From the NCBI RefSeq assembly GCF_051466335.1, contig NZ_CP195793.1, positions 3,224,001 through 3,288,000 of the forward strand: a stretch of DNA of 64,000 nucleotides, in the 5' to 3' direction. The notes under the pieces were generated by a model that was not told the origin of the DNA, ran no database searches, and was given only the letters and a program-made list of their open reading frames with translations. Made by a program: the position numbers and the translations under genes. Source of the DNA: Planctomicrobium sp051466335. GTDB taxonomy: Bacteria; Planctomycetota; Planctomycetia; Planctomycetales; Planctomycetaceae. Positions 35,385 through 45,093 of this stretch are shown piece after piece. The stretch's first letter is position 1; every line of letters starts with the position of its first letter.

Positions 35385-36343
35385 TTCATTTTCGATTTTC
35401 GCTTCTGATTCGGAACCGACTTCCATCGGCGGTGCAACCAGAAATATTGCTCTGGAGACTTCATAATCGCCCGCTCGAGTGCTCGTGAGAATCGCTCGGT
35501 CACTTCACGGACTTCGTCGTCCGCGTCAATATTCGCAGCGTCGATCACCTCTTCACAGCCGACTTCAAACCGCGCCCAGCGTCCTTCATCGAAATCATCT
35601 TCGACTCGTCGCCCGTACCCCACGACAATCAACCCCTTGGTTTCCAATGCCATGAGAGCGATCGATTTATATGTGGATGCAGGACGCCCCATGAAGTCGA
35701 CAAAGAGACCACGTCGCCCGGCATCCTGATCGCACATCAAGGCCATTGAGCCGCCGAGCTGCATGAGCTCGCCCATGCCATCCCAACCACCGCTCTTCAG
35801 CAACAGCAGATGTCCCGTTTGCTCTCGGGCACTGCGAAACCAGGTTTGCAGATACGGATTATCCAATTTCCTGGCGATCACCCCCATCTGGACTCCAAAC
35901 ACGCCAAAGGTGGCTGTCGACGCTTCCCAATTCCCATAGTGCCCCCCGACAAAATAAACGGGGCGCCCGGAATTGATCGCTTGGACGCAGACAGCGCGAT
36001 TGTAAAACCGCATTACCTCACGGCAGTTTTCCAGTCGCAGCTTCCGAGGAAACTGAATGATTTCACAGACGAGCCGAAAGAGATGGACCCACATCCCGTA
36101 AATGAGCTTGTCGATTTCTTCTGAAGTCTTTTCCCCGTTGAATGCATGGCTGAGGTTTTCACGGCTCAACTCATAACGGGTCAGTTTACGAGGAACCAGG
36201 AAGTGCGTGACCCACGCGAGAAAATGAGCCAGTCGGTTGACTTGGCGAGGAGACAGAATTTCAACAACGCAACCGAATGAACGAAAGATGAAGTACTCAA
36301 TCCGCCACTGAATTTGCTGTGAAATTGTTACTGGTTTCGCCAT
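35372..36343 (-). CDS. LpxL/HtrB-like lipid A acyltransferase family protein
   Basis: About 323 residues from the ATG at 36343; longer starts at 36361 and 36427 are open, with no deciding ribosome site. The HxxxxE motif is GGHYGNWE (about 132). The family pattern continues with VIARKLDNPYLQTW and LMCDQDAGRRGLFVDFMGRPAST, where a positively charged residue follows the Asp pair. These enzymes add secondary acyl chains to lipid A in the inner membrane, which fits an LPS-containing outer membrane. The Lys/Arg-rich end (RKSKMKEAS) is unremarkable. It is the only lipid A gene in view. Confidence 0.85.
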   Translation of the reverse strand: MAKPVTISQQIQWRIEYFIFRSFGCVVEILSPRQVNRLAHFLAWVTHFLVPRKLTRYELSRENLSHAFNGEKTSEEIDKLIYGMWVHLFRLVCEIIQFPRKLRLENCREVMRFYNRAVCVQAINSGRPVYFVGGHYGNWEASTATFGVFGVQMGVIARKLDNPYLQTWFRSAREQTGHLLLLKSGGWDGMGELMQLGGSMALMCDQDAGRRGLFVDFMGRPASTYKSIALMALETKGLIVVGYGRRVEDDFDEGRWARFEVGCEEVIDAANIDADDEVREVTERFSRALERAIMKSPEQYFWLHRRWKSVPNQKRKSKMKEAS

Positions 36344-36484
36344 CCGTGCTGCCAATGACATCCCGTGAAAACTGAACTCATCCTCGATCCAGCAAGTGTC
36401 GCAGCCGAACGGACATTTGGTCAACACGGGTTTTACGCAAAAGTCGGAAGCGAACTAGTTACTGACCGCATCCAGAAAGTACAT

Positions 36485-36519
36485 AAAAAAAGCCTGCTCG
36501 TGTTTAGACACGAGCAGGC
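36485..36519 (-). terminator. Strong terminator of the HhH-GPD gene
   Basis: On the minus strand GCCTGCTCGTG pairs perfectly with CACGAGCAGGC (11 pairs) and TTTTTTT follows. It is about 20 bases after the stop. Confidence 0.92.
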
Positions 36520-36537
36520 CAGCAAATCGACTTAAAA

Positions 36538-37518
36538 TTATTTGGCTCGCTTGCGCTCTGTCTTCTTAGGCGGAGCAGGAACCTTCTTCGACACCTTTTT
36601 CACAGCTGCTGCAGGCTTTGCCTTACCAGAAATCGCTCGATCAGCAACTTTCTTGGCAGGCTTCTTCAATGCCACTGTCTTAGCGGGTTTTGTGGATGCT
36701 GCCGCTTTCGCTGCTGGAGCAGCAGCCTTTGTTGCAGTCGATTTTGAAGAGGCGGCTGCTTTTGGAGCAGGTGCCGGAGCCGCTTTGGCCTTCTTCTTTT
36801 TCTTCGTCGGATTCTTGATCAGTTCTGCAAGGCGGCTGGCAGCTTCGAATGGATCGACTTCTTCGTCTTCTGGAGTCCATTCATCGAAGTGCTCCTTCAA
36901 CACTGGATCGAGAGCAACGCACTTCAAGAGATGTCCGAGCTGAATTCCCTCGGCTTTTTTGATCCCGGCTTTGACCTCTTCCTCTGCAACAACAAGGTCA
37001 TTGCATTTCGCATCGACCAAGCCTAACCAATGCAATGCATTGAGTATTGTCTGGTCGACTGGAAGGACGTGTGCGCCCAGCACATGCTGAACAGTATAGC
37101 CTCGGACGAACGATGTCTGAAACGGAATCGCATCGAGCTCTTTGACTGCCTGCTCCTGAGTCTTACGACGCAGAAACTCGAGGTCGAACACGTAAAACTT
37201 TTCGAAAACGTGCTGCAACGCTTCTCGGATTCGAAGCGCTTTCCAGTCAGCTCCGGGGAGTTCTCCCAAAGCAGACTCGATCTGAGATACCGAGCTCACC
37301 CGAATCTCATTCATGTCGAAGAACGGCTCAAGCAGCGATGCAAATGCAGCCTCTGCCTGTTCCTGAGTCGCATCTTCAATACAGATCGCGAACAACAACG
37401 TGTCGAATGCAGAACGATTCGATTTAGGCAACGAATTGCCGTATCGTCGCTTCATCTCAGTGATGAGCTTCTTCAGAATCGTCTGCTTGTCTGCTGCCTT
37501 AAGTGACTTGGCAGGCAT
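36538..37518 (-). CDS. HhH-GPD endonuclease III-like protein with histone-H1-like tail
   Basis: About 326 residues. The first 225 resemble the base-excision DNA glycosylase fold: SAFDTLLFAICIEDATQEQAEAAF, a diverged helix-hairpin-helix (LDAIPFQTSFVRGYTVQHVLG), then the conserved aspartate in VLPVDQTILNALHWLG. The usual catalytic Lys is not obvious and there is no FeS cysteine cluster. From about residue 240 a tail of 85 residues is almost only Lys, Ala and Pro (KKPAKKVADRA and similar), like bacterial histone-H1 homologues. The ATG at 37518 follows GGGAGG with five-base spacing. A DNA-binding repair-like or structural role is likely but enzymatic activity is doubtful. Confidence 0.72.
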   Translation of the reverse strand: MPAKSLKAADKQTILKKLITEMKRRYGNSLPKSNRSAFDTLLFAICIEDATQEQAEAAFASLLEPFFDMNEIRVSSVSQIESALGELPGADWKALRIREALQHVFEKFYVFDLEFLRRKTQEQAVKELDAIPFQTSFVRGYTVQHVLGAHVLPVDQTILNALHWLGLVDAKCNDLVVAEEEVKAGIKKAEGIQLGHLLKCVALDPVLKEHFDEWTPEDEEVDPFEAASRLAELIKNPTKKKKKAKAAPAPAPKAAASSKSTATKAAAPAAKAAASTKPAKTVALKKPAKKVADRAISGKAKPAAAVKKVSKKVPAPPKKTERKRAK

Positions 37519-37749
37519 CAATGCCTCCCGCTCTAGTGCAGGTCAATCTGGAATATTCTCGCTCCGACGCCACCTGGGCCGGACACCTTCGCACGCTATC
37601 AACGACCTCAATCGCAGTTCTGAAATACAAGTGACGGTGTCTCTCAGAGTTAAACCGACCACTGGTACGTCGATATCGCATGCGGGCCGGTATACACCGG
37701 AAAACTTTGGATCAGGTCCAGGACGCGATGGCCTGACTCTCCGAAGTCA

Positions 37750-38202
37750 TCACCCTTTGTCGCCTTCAGGTGACTCCGGCTCATCATTCGCAGGTTCATC
37801 ACTTACTTCATCAAAGTCGACATTGTTGTCGTCGTCGTCGTCCTCGTATTCTTCCCCTGCCATCGGTTCATGTTGCCGGAGCAGTTTGGAGACCTCGATA
37901 CTTTTCTTGATACCTCGGTCGACAATGAAGGTCAGAACGGGAGTCGAGCGTAAGTCCAACTCATCCGCAATCCGGGATTGAATCCAACCCCGGGCCGCTT
38001 CCAACCCCTTGAGAGAGAGAGATTCCATCTTCTCATCTCCCATAATACTGACGTAGACCTTTGCGGTGCGAAGGTCTACAGGAACCTCCACATGCAAGAC
38101 TGTCACATTCTTGACTCGCGGATCTCGCAACTCAATCAGAACAGCGGTACTGACGACCTGGCGAATCGCCTGTGCGACTCTTGCAGTTCGACGTGTTGAC
38201 AT
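37750..38202 (-). CDS. rbfA: Ribosome-binding factor A
   Basis: A 150-residue 30S maturation factor with a single KH-like domain: MSTRRTARVAQAIRQVVSTA, LRDPRVKNVTVLHVEV, AKVYVSIMGDEK and LDLRSTPVLTFIVD are all typical. A very acidic tail (EEYEDDDDDNNVDFDEV) of about 35 residues extends it beyond the common 120. It lies 60 bases after infB on the same strand, the usual order. Confidence 0.95.
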   Translation of the reverse strand: MSTRRTARVAQAIRQVVSTAVLIELRDPRVKNVTVLHVEVPVDLRTAKVYVSIMGDEKMESLSLKGLEAARGWIQSRIADELDLRSTPVLTFIVDRGIKKSIEVSKLLRQHEPMAGEEYEDDDDDNNVDFDEVSDEPANDEPESPEGDKG

Positions 38203-38262
38203 ACTTTACCCAATGTTGACTACGACTCGAAAAAAGCGTTTCACTACGAAATTCGCGAACGA

Positions 38263-41200
38263 CTACTCATCCAGTTTTCGTTTGCGCTCTTCGATGCGAT
38301 AGGCCTCGAGCAAGTCCCCTTCCTTCACGTCGTTGAAGCCGTCAAGACGGATACCGCACTCGAAGCCTTCTCTGACTTCTTTCGCGTCGTCCTTACCACG
38401 CTTCAGCGAAGCAATTCCGTAATGATTCAGAACCGTCTGGTCGCGAATCACGTGAACGCGGTTGTTCCGATCGATCGTACCATTGAGGATTCGGCAACCC
38501 GCGACTGTTCCAACGCGACTGATACCGAATGTCTGCAGAACCAATGCTCGGCCAGTAGCAACTTCGACCTTCTCGGGCTCCAGCAATCCTTCCAACGCCT
38601 GACGGATGTCTTCCGTGACGTTGTAGATGATGCGATACCGTCGAATCTCAACCCGCTCCTGGGCAGCAAGAGATTCCGCACGATCTTCTGCAATCACGTG
38701 GAATGCGACGATGATCGCGCCAGTGGAGGCTGCGAGGTAAACATCACTTTCGTTCACACCACCAACACCTGTGTGCAGGATTTTGATGCGAACTTCAGGA
38801 TGCTCGAACTTCTCGAGTTCGTGACGAATCGCTTCCAGTGAACCTGGAGCGTCTGCCTTGATGATCAACGGCAGATCTTTGATTCCGCCGCCTTTGCTTG
38901 AAGCAAAGAATTCTTCCAGCGAAACAGGCCCACCACGCCCAGACAATGCCGCGGTCCGTCCACGCAACCGACGTTCTTCGGCAAATTCACGGGCCTGTTC
39001 GATATCCTGCATCACAAAAATGTGATCACCGGCACCTGGGACCTCATTCAAACCAGCAATCTTCACTGGAGTGGATGGACCAGCTTCCTGAATCTCTTCT
39101 CCGCGATCTGTATACATCGCTCGAACGCGACCGTAGGAAGGCCCGCACAGAACCAGATCACCAACTCGGAGAGTTCCCAGTCGGACGATTCCCCATGCCA
39201 AAGGACCGCGACCTTCGTCGCGGAAGGCTTCGAGACAGACCCCGTCAGCAGGCACGTTGACTGGTGAACGGTAATCCTGAAGTTCAGCTGTCACCAGAAT
39301 TGTTTCGAGGAGGGAATCCACTCCCAAGCCTGTCAGACCGGAAACGCGGACGACTTCAACGTCACCCCCCCATTCAGACGGGAGAATCCCGTGCTGCGAC
39401 AGTTCCGTGAGGACACGCTGTTCGTTGATTGTCGGGAGATCGCACTTGTTCATCGCAACGATGATCGGAACGCCAGCAGCCTTCGCGTGGCTGATACATT
39501 CAACTGTTTGAGGCATGACGCCGTCGTCAGCTGCCACCACCAGAATGATGATGTCCGTAACGTTCGCACCGCGAGCACGCATTTCACCGAAGGCGGCGTG
39601 ACCAGGGGTGTCGACGAAGGTCATCTTTTGACCATCCTTCTCCACCTGATACGCGGCGATGTGCTGGGTGATTCCTCCAGCTTCGCCAGCCGCAACGTTC
39701 GCAGAACGGATTCGGTCGACCAATGTCGTTTTACCGTGGTCGACGTGTCCCAGAACAGTGATGATCGGCGGTCGAGAGACTAGTTCCACGTCGCTTCCCT
39801 GCGAATCCAGATTGAGACGATCAGCCAGCACTTCCTCAAAGTCCTGCTCACGCGCAATTTCCAGAACGACGCCGAGCTCCATCCCCAATTCCAACGCGAC
39901 ATCTTCATCGAGAAGATCGTTGATTGTGACCATTTTCCCTTGCGAGAAGAGAATCGTCAGCAAATCACGAGCGGGACGCCCCAAGTCCTCTGAAAGACTT
40001 CGAACGGTGATTGGAGTAGAAACAACAGCATTGGCTTTACGTTCAACCGCTCCGGAATTGCGACGTTGTCGCTTCACAGACCGGTGAATCACACGGTCGT
40101 CTTCATCTGCACCACCTTTGGTCTTCGTACGACGTCGTCGACGAGCTTCTCTCGCCTCTTCCAGTCCGAGACCACGAGCAGGGACGCCTCCACGACCTTT
40201 GGCTGGAGTTGCTTTGTCTTCCTCTTCTGTAGTCGGGGTCCGACGAACAGAATCATCGCGATTCTTCTTCAGAATATCAGCGAGTTTGTTTTTCTTGAGG
40301 ACGTCGCCAGTGAGAGCCAAGTCTGGCTTGTGAATCGGCTCTTCGACCTTCTTCGCCACAGCTGGCTTGAAGTTTGGAGTCGCCAAAGCTGGGAGCGCTG
40401 GGCCGCGTTTTTTATTATCCCGTCGAATCGGCGCTGGAGCAGCTTCTTCCTGCACTCTTGCAGGTCGCTCTTCCGAGACGCGGACGGATCCATGAGGTCG
40501 CATTTCGCGAATCGGCGACGCCGATCGACTGGTTGCGACATATTCGGCACGAGTGATTGGAGCCGGTCGTTGTTCTACAGGCGGAACTGACTCTGCAGTG
40601 AGCGTGGAAATGACTGGCGAAGCAGGTGATGCCACAGACTTCTCAGATTGAATGGGCTGTTGAGGAACTTCCGCAACCACAGCGGGCGGATTCACAATAG
40701 GTTGATTAGGCTTGGGAGCTTCCTCCTCAACTGACGCTTCAGCGGAGGCACTCACAACTTGAGCGGGCTTAAGAACTTCAACCGGCTTAATCACTGGCGC
40801 GACAGACTTCGCGACTGGAGTGATTGCAGGTTTCACGGCAGGCTGAATCGTCGAAGGAGCCGATTCGCCACTCTTCTTACCCTCAGAAGGACTTCGCTGC
40901 CCTGACTGAGACAGATCACGCATCGATCGCGTCGGCACAGGGGCTGGTCGAACCGGTGCGGGAGGAACTGAGGTAGAACTTGCAGCGGCTTCGCTCTCGA
41001 CGGGCGTGCTTGCAACCGTATCCTCAACGCTGTCGTGAGTCGGCACTACCAGTGAGTCAGCAGCGACAACTTCTTGATCAGAAAGGTCGCTTGTTGAATC
41101 AGCTGGAGAGACCGTCTCATCGAGAGACTGAGCAGACTCTTTACGAGGTGGCCGACGGGTCCGCATCTGTGTCGATAGCGGACCGCCGAGATCACGAATT

Positions 41201-41451
41201 TCGCGGGGTCGCAATTCACGAACTGGCTCATCGCGCGACAATTCAATTGCGGCAGGGACAGACGCTGACTCAGAGGCTTTGGCCTTGCCAGACAACTTCT
41301 GAAGATGGTCCATCAGCAGATCGCGCTCGGCCGGTGTGATGCTCGCAAGTGGCGAGCTCTTCACGTCCAAACCTGCGTCGTTGCAGTGTTGAATCAAATC
41401 CTTACTGTCAAAACCGAGTTCCTTCGCAAGCGCGAAGATGCGGATTTTCAA
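38263..41451 (-). CDS. infB: Translation initiation factor IF-2
   Basis: A 1062-residue IF-2 that positions initiator tRNA on the 30S subunit using GTP. The N-terminal IF2_N segment (KIRIFALAKELGFDSKDLIQHCNDAG) is followed by about 450 residues of Pro/Ala/Val/Glu-rich linker, a basic patch (ARRRRRTKTKG), then the G domain with GHVDHGKTT, DTPGHAAF and NKCDLP, and domains II-IV ending near RGKDDAKEVREGFECG. The start codon appears to be TTG at 41449-41451, with GAGGGG just upstream. The linker is long even for this factor. It is between nusA and rbfA. Confidence 0.95.
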   Translation of the reverse strand: MKIRIFALAKELGFDSKDLIQHCNDAGLDVKSSPLASITPAERDLLMDHLQKLSGKAKASESASVPAAIELSRDEPVRELRPREIRDLGGPLSTQMRTRRPPRKESAQSLDETVSPADSTSDLSDQEVVAADSLVVPTHDSVEDTVASTPVESEAAASSTSVPPAPVRPAPVPTRSMRDLSQSGQRSPSEGKKSGESAPSTIQPAVKPAITPVAKSVAPVIKPVEVLKPAQVVSASAEASVEEEAPKPNQPIVNPPAVVAEVPQQPIQSEKSVASPASPVISTLTAESVPPVEQRPAPITRAEYVATSRSASPIREMRPHGSVRVSEERPARVQEEAAPAPIRRDNKKRGPALPALATPNFKPAVAKKVEEPIHKPDLALTGDVLKKNKLADILKKNRDDSVRRTPTTEEEDKATPAKGRGGVPARGLGLEEAREARRRRRTKTKGGADEDDRVIHRSVKRQRRNSGAVERKANAVVSTPITVRSLSEDLGRPARDLLTILFSQGKMVTINDLLDEDVALELGMELGVVLEIAREQDFEEVLADRLNLDSQGSDVELVSRPPIITVLGHVDHGKTTLVDRIRSANVAAGEAGGITQHIAAYQVEKDGQKMTFVDTPGHAAFGEMRARGANVTDIIILVVAADDGVMPQTVECISHAKAAGVPIIVAMNKCDLPTINEQRVLTELSQHGILPSEWGGDVEVVRVSGLTGLGVDSLLETILVTAELQDYRSPVNVPADGVCLEAFRDEGRGPLAWGIVRLGTLRVGDLVLCGPSYGRVRAMYTDRGEEIQEAGPSTPVKIAGLNEVPGAGDHIFVMQDIEQAREFAEERRLRGRTAALSGRGGPVSLEEFFASSKGGGIKDLPLIIKADAPGSLEAIRHELEKFEHPEVRIKILHTGVGGVNESDVYLAASTGAIIVAFHVIAEDRAESLAAQERVEIRRYRIIYNVTEDIRQALEGLLEPEKVEVATGRALVLQTFGISRVGTVAGCRILNGTIDRNNRVHVIRDQTVLNHYGIASLKRGKDDAKEVREGFECGIRLDGFNDVKEGDLLEAYRIEERKRKLDE

Positions 41452-41614
41452 TCGTCACCCCTCTAAATTTGATCTCCGGAATCGGCCGCGAATCCGATCT
41501 CTGGAGACGTCTGGCGCTTCCGACGCTATTTGCGCCACGCAACTTATGGCCTGTCCCTGCTGCCATAATACCAAAAATGACAGCAACGTCTTTCGACTTC
41601 GGCACATGCGGAAA

Positions 41615-43018
41615 TCAATCCGACGCACCATCATTCTTGGCAACCGACTCAGCAGCTTCTGCTTCATCGGCCAATACTACTTCCCCTGGCGCTGATACAT
41701 CGCCTGCCACGTCAGGATCTTCCTGAGGCTCCACTGCTGCGGGCAGCTGGCCCTCACTTTCTGCCTCGAGTCTATTGCCAGTCATGGCATCCAACTCGGC
41801 AGCCTCTCGTTCCACACGCTTCGCGTCACGTTCGATTGCTTTGCGGCGGTCCGTTTCATTTTCTTCCCGCTCGGCTTCCCGCTCGGCAAACTCGACTACC
41901 TCGTCGATTTCTTCGCTGCTGAGTCCGCCCAACTGATTCAGGTGGTCAGGTTCAATCACAGAAAGATCTTCGAAGCTGAAGAACCCTTGCGAAACCAATG
42001 ATTCCGCCAGATCGGCGGTCACATGTGGAGCAGTGCTGAAGGCAGCCACTGAACGCTCAAGCTGATCGTCGAGCTCATCCTGTGTCATGACTTCGATGTC
42101 CCAACCGACCAGTTTGGAAGCGAGGCGGACATTCTGCCCCTTCTTACCGATGGCGAGAGACAACTGATCATCACGAACCAGAACGATCACTCGTCCCAGC
42201 ATCGGGCACAAAATGACGTCCTCAACTTCGGCTGGCTGCATCGCATTTGGAATGAGGACCTGGAGGGCATCACTCCAACGGACAATGTCAATTCGCTCGC
42301 CATCGAGTTCGTCGACAATCGTCTTAATACGCGACCCACGAACGCCAACACACGCACCGACACAGTCGATGTTGTTATCAGCACAGGAAACCGCAACCTT
42401 TGAGCGATAGCCGGCCTCACGTGCCAGTGAGCGAACTTCAATCACTCGCTCTGACACTTCAGGAATTTCAACTTCGAACAGGCGGCGAACAAACTCTGGA
42501 TGCGTGCGGGAAAGAACAACCTTGATACGGCTGCCGGCTTTGCGAACTTCCAGAACAACGGCACGAACACGGTCGCCGACGCGGTGCGATTCGCCTGGAA
42601 TCTGCTCGCTGCGAGGGAGAATTGCTTCGACTTTTCCGAGACTGACTGAAGCAACACCGTGATCGACGCGAACAACAGTACCGTTCACCAGATGCGTACG
42701 CAGATCGTTGAATTCCGAGAAGAGCGAATCGCGTTCAGCTTCGCGAATCTTCTGAATCATCACCTGCTTTGCGGTCTGGGCTGCAATGCGACCTAGCAAG
42801 TCGCCCAGTTCTTCCGGCGGCAGTTCGGAACCGTCGAGAGTCGCACTAGCGTCTCCCGTTCCACGGTGAATACTGATGACGATCTCGCTCTCGTCGCCAT
42901 AGTGCTTGCGCGCGGCGGAGAGAATAGCGGACTCAATCCCGCTAAAGACGATTTCCTTATCGATGCCTTTATCGCGATGGATGGCGTCAACAATGCGGAG
43001 GACCTCAGTGCCATTCAT
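41615..43018 (-). CDS. nusA: Transcription termination/antitermination protein NusA
   Basis: A 467-residue NusA that binds RNA polymerase and nascent RNA. The N-terminal domain (MNGTEVLRIVDAIHRDKGID), an S1 domain (LVNGTVVRVDHGVASVSLG), two KH domains (CVGVRGSRIKTIVDELDGERIDIV; LSLAIGKKGQNVRLASKLVG) and a helix-hairpin-helix-like segment are in order. A charged tail (EREAEREENETDRRKAIERD) and an acidic end follow. The usual upstream rimP is not present; 43.0-43.6 kb holds no gene. Confidence 0.95.
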   Translation of the reverse strand: MNGTEVLRIVDAIHRDKGIDKEIVFSGIESAILSAARKHYGDESEIVISIHRGTGDASATLDGSELPPEELGDLLGRIAAQTAKQVMIQKIREAERDSLFSEFNDLRTHLVNGTVVRVDHGVASVSLGKVEAILPRSEQIPGESHRVGDRVRAVVLEVRKAGSRIKVVLSRTHPEFVRRLFEVEIPEVSERVIEVRSLAREAGYRSKVAVSCADNNIDCVGACVGVRGSRIKTIVDELDGERIDIVRWSDALQVLIPNAMQPAEVEDVILCPMLGRVIVLVRDDQLSLAIGKKGQNVRLASKLVGWDIEVMTQDELDDQLERSVAAFSTAPHVTADLAESLVSQGFFSFEDLSVIEPDHLNQLGGLSSEEIDEVVEFAEREAEREENETDRRKAIERDAKRVEREAAELDAMTGNRLEAESEGQLPAAVEPQEDPDVAGDVSAPGEVVLADEAEAAESVAKNDGASD

Positions 43019-43504
43019 GTGCGTTTACTGTCAACGTTTTAGGTGAAAAAAAAGTGACTACATCTCACTTGTCATCACGTCACCTGAAAAGCCAGCCACC
43101 CCCACAAGTGGCTCAAGAAAATAAATCCCTGAACACCGTGGAATCGAGCACCGGCCGTTGTCAACGCCAATGCCTACATGGACGGGCCTCTCAGCTATTC
43201 CAGCAAACAAGCCGGACTGGTTTCGTGAAATCTACAACGAACTCTTGCGAGCCAGTTAGTAACAATATGCCCCATGAACAGATGTGTCAAGAATCACACG
43301 TTTTTTGGAACGCCGAATCTCTGAATCTGCATAAAAAGCACCGTCTAACTCGACTGCTTTCCCGAGAATTGGAGCTACAAGCGATTCCCCTTCTCCAGTT
43401 CACCCATTCTCGAGGGCAATTCCGAGGCTTTCACAAGCCCCGAAACCATCGTATACAATTAAAGTCGAAGCTGTGTTTTGATCGCCATTTTGATTGGCTC
43501 AACC
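43019..43504. other. Long region upstream of nusA
   Basis: About 490 bases without a convincing gene. An open plus-strand frame exists but has no ribosome site and an unlikely composition. It probably contains the nusA promoter. There is no rimP. Confidence 0.4.
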
Positions 43505-43544
43505 TAAAGCAAATCAGGCGGTCTCCAACAAAGGAGACCGCCTG
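43505..43544 (-). terminator. Terminator of the PDZ gene
   Basis: On the minus strand CAGGCGGTCTCC pairs perfectly with GGAGACCGCCTG (12 pairs, six-base loop), followed by ATTTGCTTT. The T-run is imperfect but the stem is strong. Confidence 0.8.
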
Positions 43545-43570
43545 AATGCATCAATTCAAATCAATCGACA

Positions 43571-44965
43571 CTAGTTGATCCCGAGCGCCCCCTGGAATTC
43601 GCTTACAAAATTACGGCGAATCCCGTTCTGAGCTTCGTATCGCGAAGTCCAATAGGCCATATCTTCAGGATACGGCTTACGCCCCAGCAGCAACTCAATC
43701 ACCTGAGCGACATACAAGTCACGGTTGTTGCCGTAGCGATTAAAGAACTGATCATTGGACAAGAGCGCCAGCTGAACCTGAGACATTGGAACACCAGATT
43801 GGATCTGCTGCATCCATGCGACGAGTTCTCGATCAGACGGCTGCCGACCAAGGTAATCGTTGAACCACTTAACGATCTGAGCGACCTGAGCATCCTGTGC
43901 CTGAGGACCGGTTGGATACGTCGGATAATTAACGTTCCCCTGAACCTGATCCAACTGGAGTGCAACAGTTCGCACTGCACCCTGATGCATCGGAACCTGC
44001 TGAACCTGGCTTGTTCGGAAGATCTCGCGGCCATTCGAAAGAACGTTCGCGTAGACCTGATATCGACCATTCACATTCAGGTTGGCTGGATCGTAGTCAA
44101 TCGTAAACGGTATTGGATACGTTGTCAGATTCTCGATCTGGCGACTTGCGATCGTCACAGGAGTCGATCGACTGCCGACTACTTCCCGCAACTCGACATT
44201 CACAACGGCGTTCGCTGGTAGATTTTGACGGTTCTGAACTGCGATTGATCCGGACAACGTCGCCAGTCGGGAATCTAGTTGCACGGGAACGTTCACCAAA
44301 GAGCGATCACGGCTATTCTGAACCAACAGTGTGACCCAGCCGTTCTGATCAGCGGAGCGATCAAATTCGGTGGCACAGTCAAAAAGCTGACCATTGACGT
44401 AACCGACCTGATAACCGTTCACTGAAATCACCCGGTCATTCGGCTCGAGACCTGCACGCTGTGCAGCCCCCCCGTTGACAAGCGTGTGAATCTGAACGCC
44501 GGTGTCAGTATCCTTCGACATGATCCCCAGTCGCCACTTTTTTAACCCCAGATTTGGGTTCTGTGACCCCGGTGGAACATATCCCGGATTGTACTGCGGG
44601 TTCAGACGTGTCCGGTCATTCAGATTTGGATTGACCCCGGTTCCCGTTCCTGGAGCAACATAACTTGGTGTCACTTGCCCGGGGTACGTTGGACTCCCCG
44701 GATAGTTTGGGTTGATACCCGGAATGTTCGGGTTGTAAATCCCGGGGTTGTAAAATGGGTCCAGCGACTGCGTGCCGCCGGGGGTGTTGTTGAAATAGTT
44801 CTGACCGGGCAAATAAGCCGGATCAAAATTATTCGACTGTGGGGTTACTTGACCGGGAAGTTGGTATCGGGAGCTCACATTCGGGTCAACCGCTAATGCA
44901 ATCCCGTCCGCTCCTATGGCAAAATAGCCCGCCAGCAGTGTGGCTGCTAATGAAATCCGTTTCAT
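43571..44965 (-). CDS. Secreted PDZ-domain protein with a DUF4214-like C-terminus
   Basis: About 464 residues. The ATG at 44965 follows AGGAG with seven-base spacing and opens a signal peptide (MKRISLAATLLAGYFAIG). A long Pro/Asn/Gly/Tyr-rich spacer is followed by a PDZ domain (about 165-240; RLGIMSKDTDTGVQIHTLV, GLEPNDRVISVNGYQVG). A beta-rich middle comes next, and then a C-terminal segment of about 90 residues (WFNDYLGRQPSDRELVAWMQ, ELLLGRKPYPEDMAYWTSRY) that resembles DUF4214-type helical repeats. There is no protease domain, so it is probably a binding or scaffold protein in the envelope. Confidence 0.78.
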   Translation of the reverse strand: MKRISLAATLLAGYFAIGADGIALAVDPNVSSRYQLPGQVTPQSNNFDPAYLPGQNYFNNTPGGTQSLDPFYNPGIYNPNIPGINPNYPGSPTYPGQVTPSYVAPGTGTGVNPNLNDRTRLNPQYNPGYVPPGSQNPNLGLKKWRLGIMSKDTDTGVQIHTLVNGGAAQRAGLEPNDRVISVNGYQVGYVNGQLFDCATEFDRSADQNGWVTLLVQNSRDRSLVNVPVQLDSRLATLSGSIAVQNRQNLPANAVVNVELREVVGSRSTPVTIASRQIENLTTYPIPFTIDYDPANLNVNGRYQVYANVLSNGREIFRTSQVQQVPMHQGAVRTVALQLDQVQGNVNYPTYPTGPQAQDAQVAQIVKWFNDYLGRQPSDRELVAWMQQIQSGVPMSQVQLALLSNDQFFNRYGNNRDLYVAQVIELLLGRKPYPEDMAYWTSRYEAQNGIRRNFVSEFQGALGIN

Positions 44966-45056
44966 CACGATGCTCCTGGCTCGCATGTTGTTTTTAGTGT
45001 CTGGCTTGAAATGAAAACGCCTGCTCAAGAAATGCAATCAGGCTCGACACGAAAGT

Positions 45057-45078
45057 CGGGAGACAGAATTGTCTCCCG
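45057..45078 (-). terminator. Terminator of the PstS-like gene
   Basis: CGGGAGACA pairs with TGTCTCCCG (nine pairs, four-base loop); on the minus strand ACTTTC follows, so the T-run is short. Confidence 0.65.
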
Positions 45079-45093
45079 AGAGATCATTGAAAT

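Noticed and set aside
36542..36943. Ala-rich plus-strand frame opposite the H1-like tail
   Set aside because: It is the antisense of a Lys/Ala-rich repeat; such antisense always looks open and hydrophobic.
43028..43052. A run of eight A's upstream of nusA
   Set aside because: It is non-coding, so slippage there has no evident product.
43054..43545. 163-codon frame upstream of nusA
   Set aside because: It has no ribosome site, has a Ser/Gln/His-rich composition, and runs into a terminator stem.
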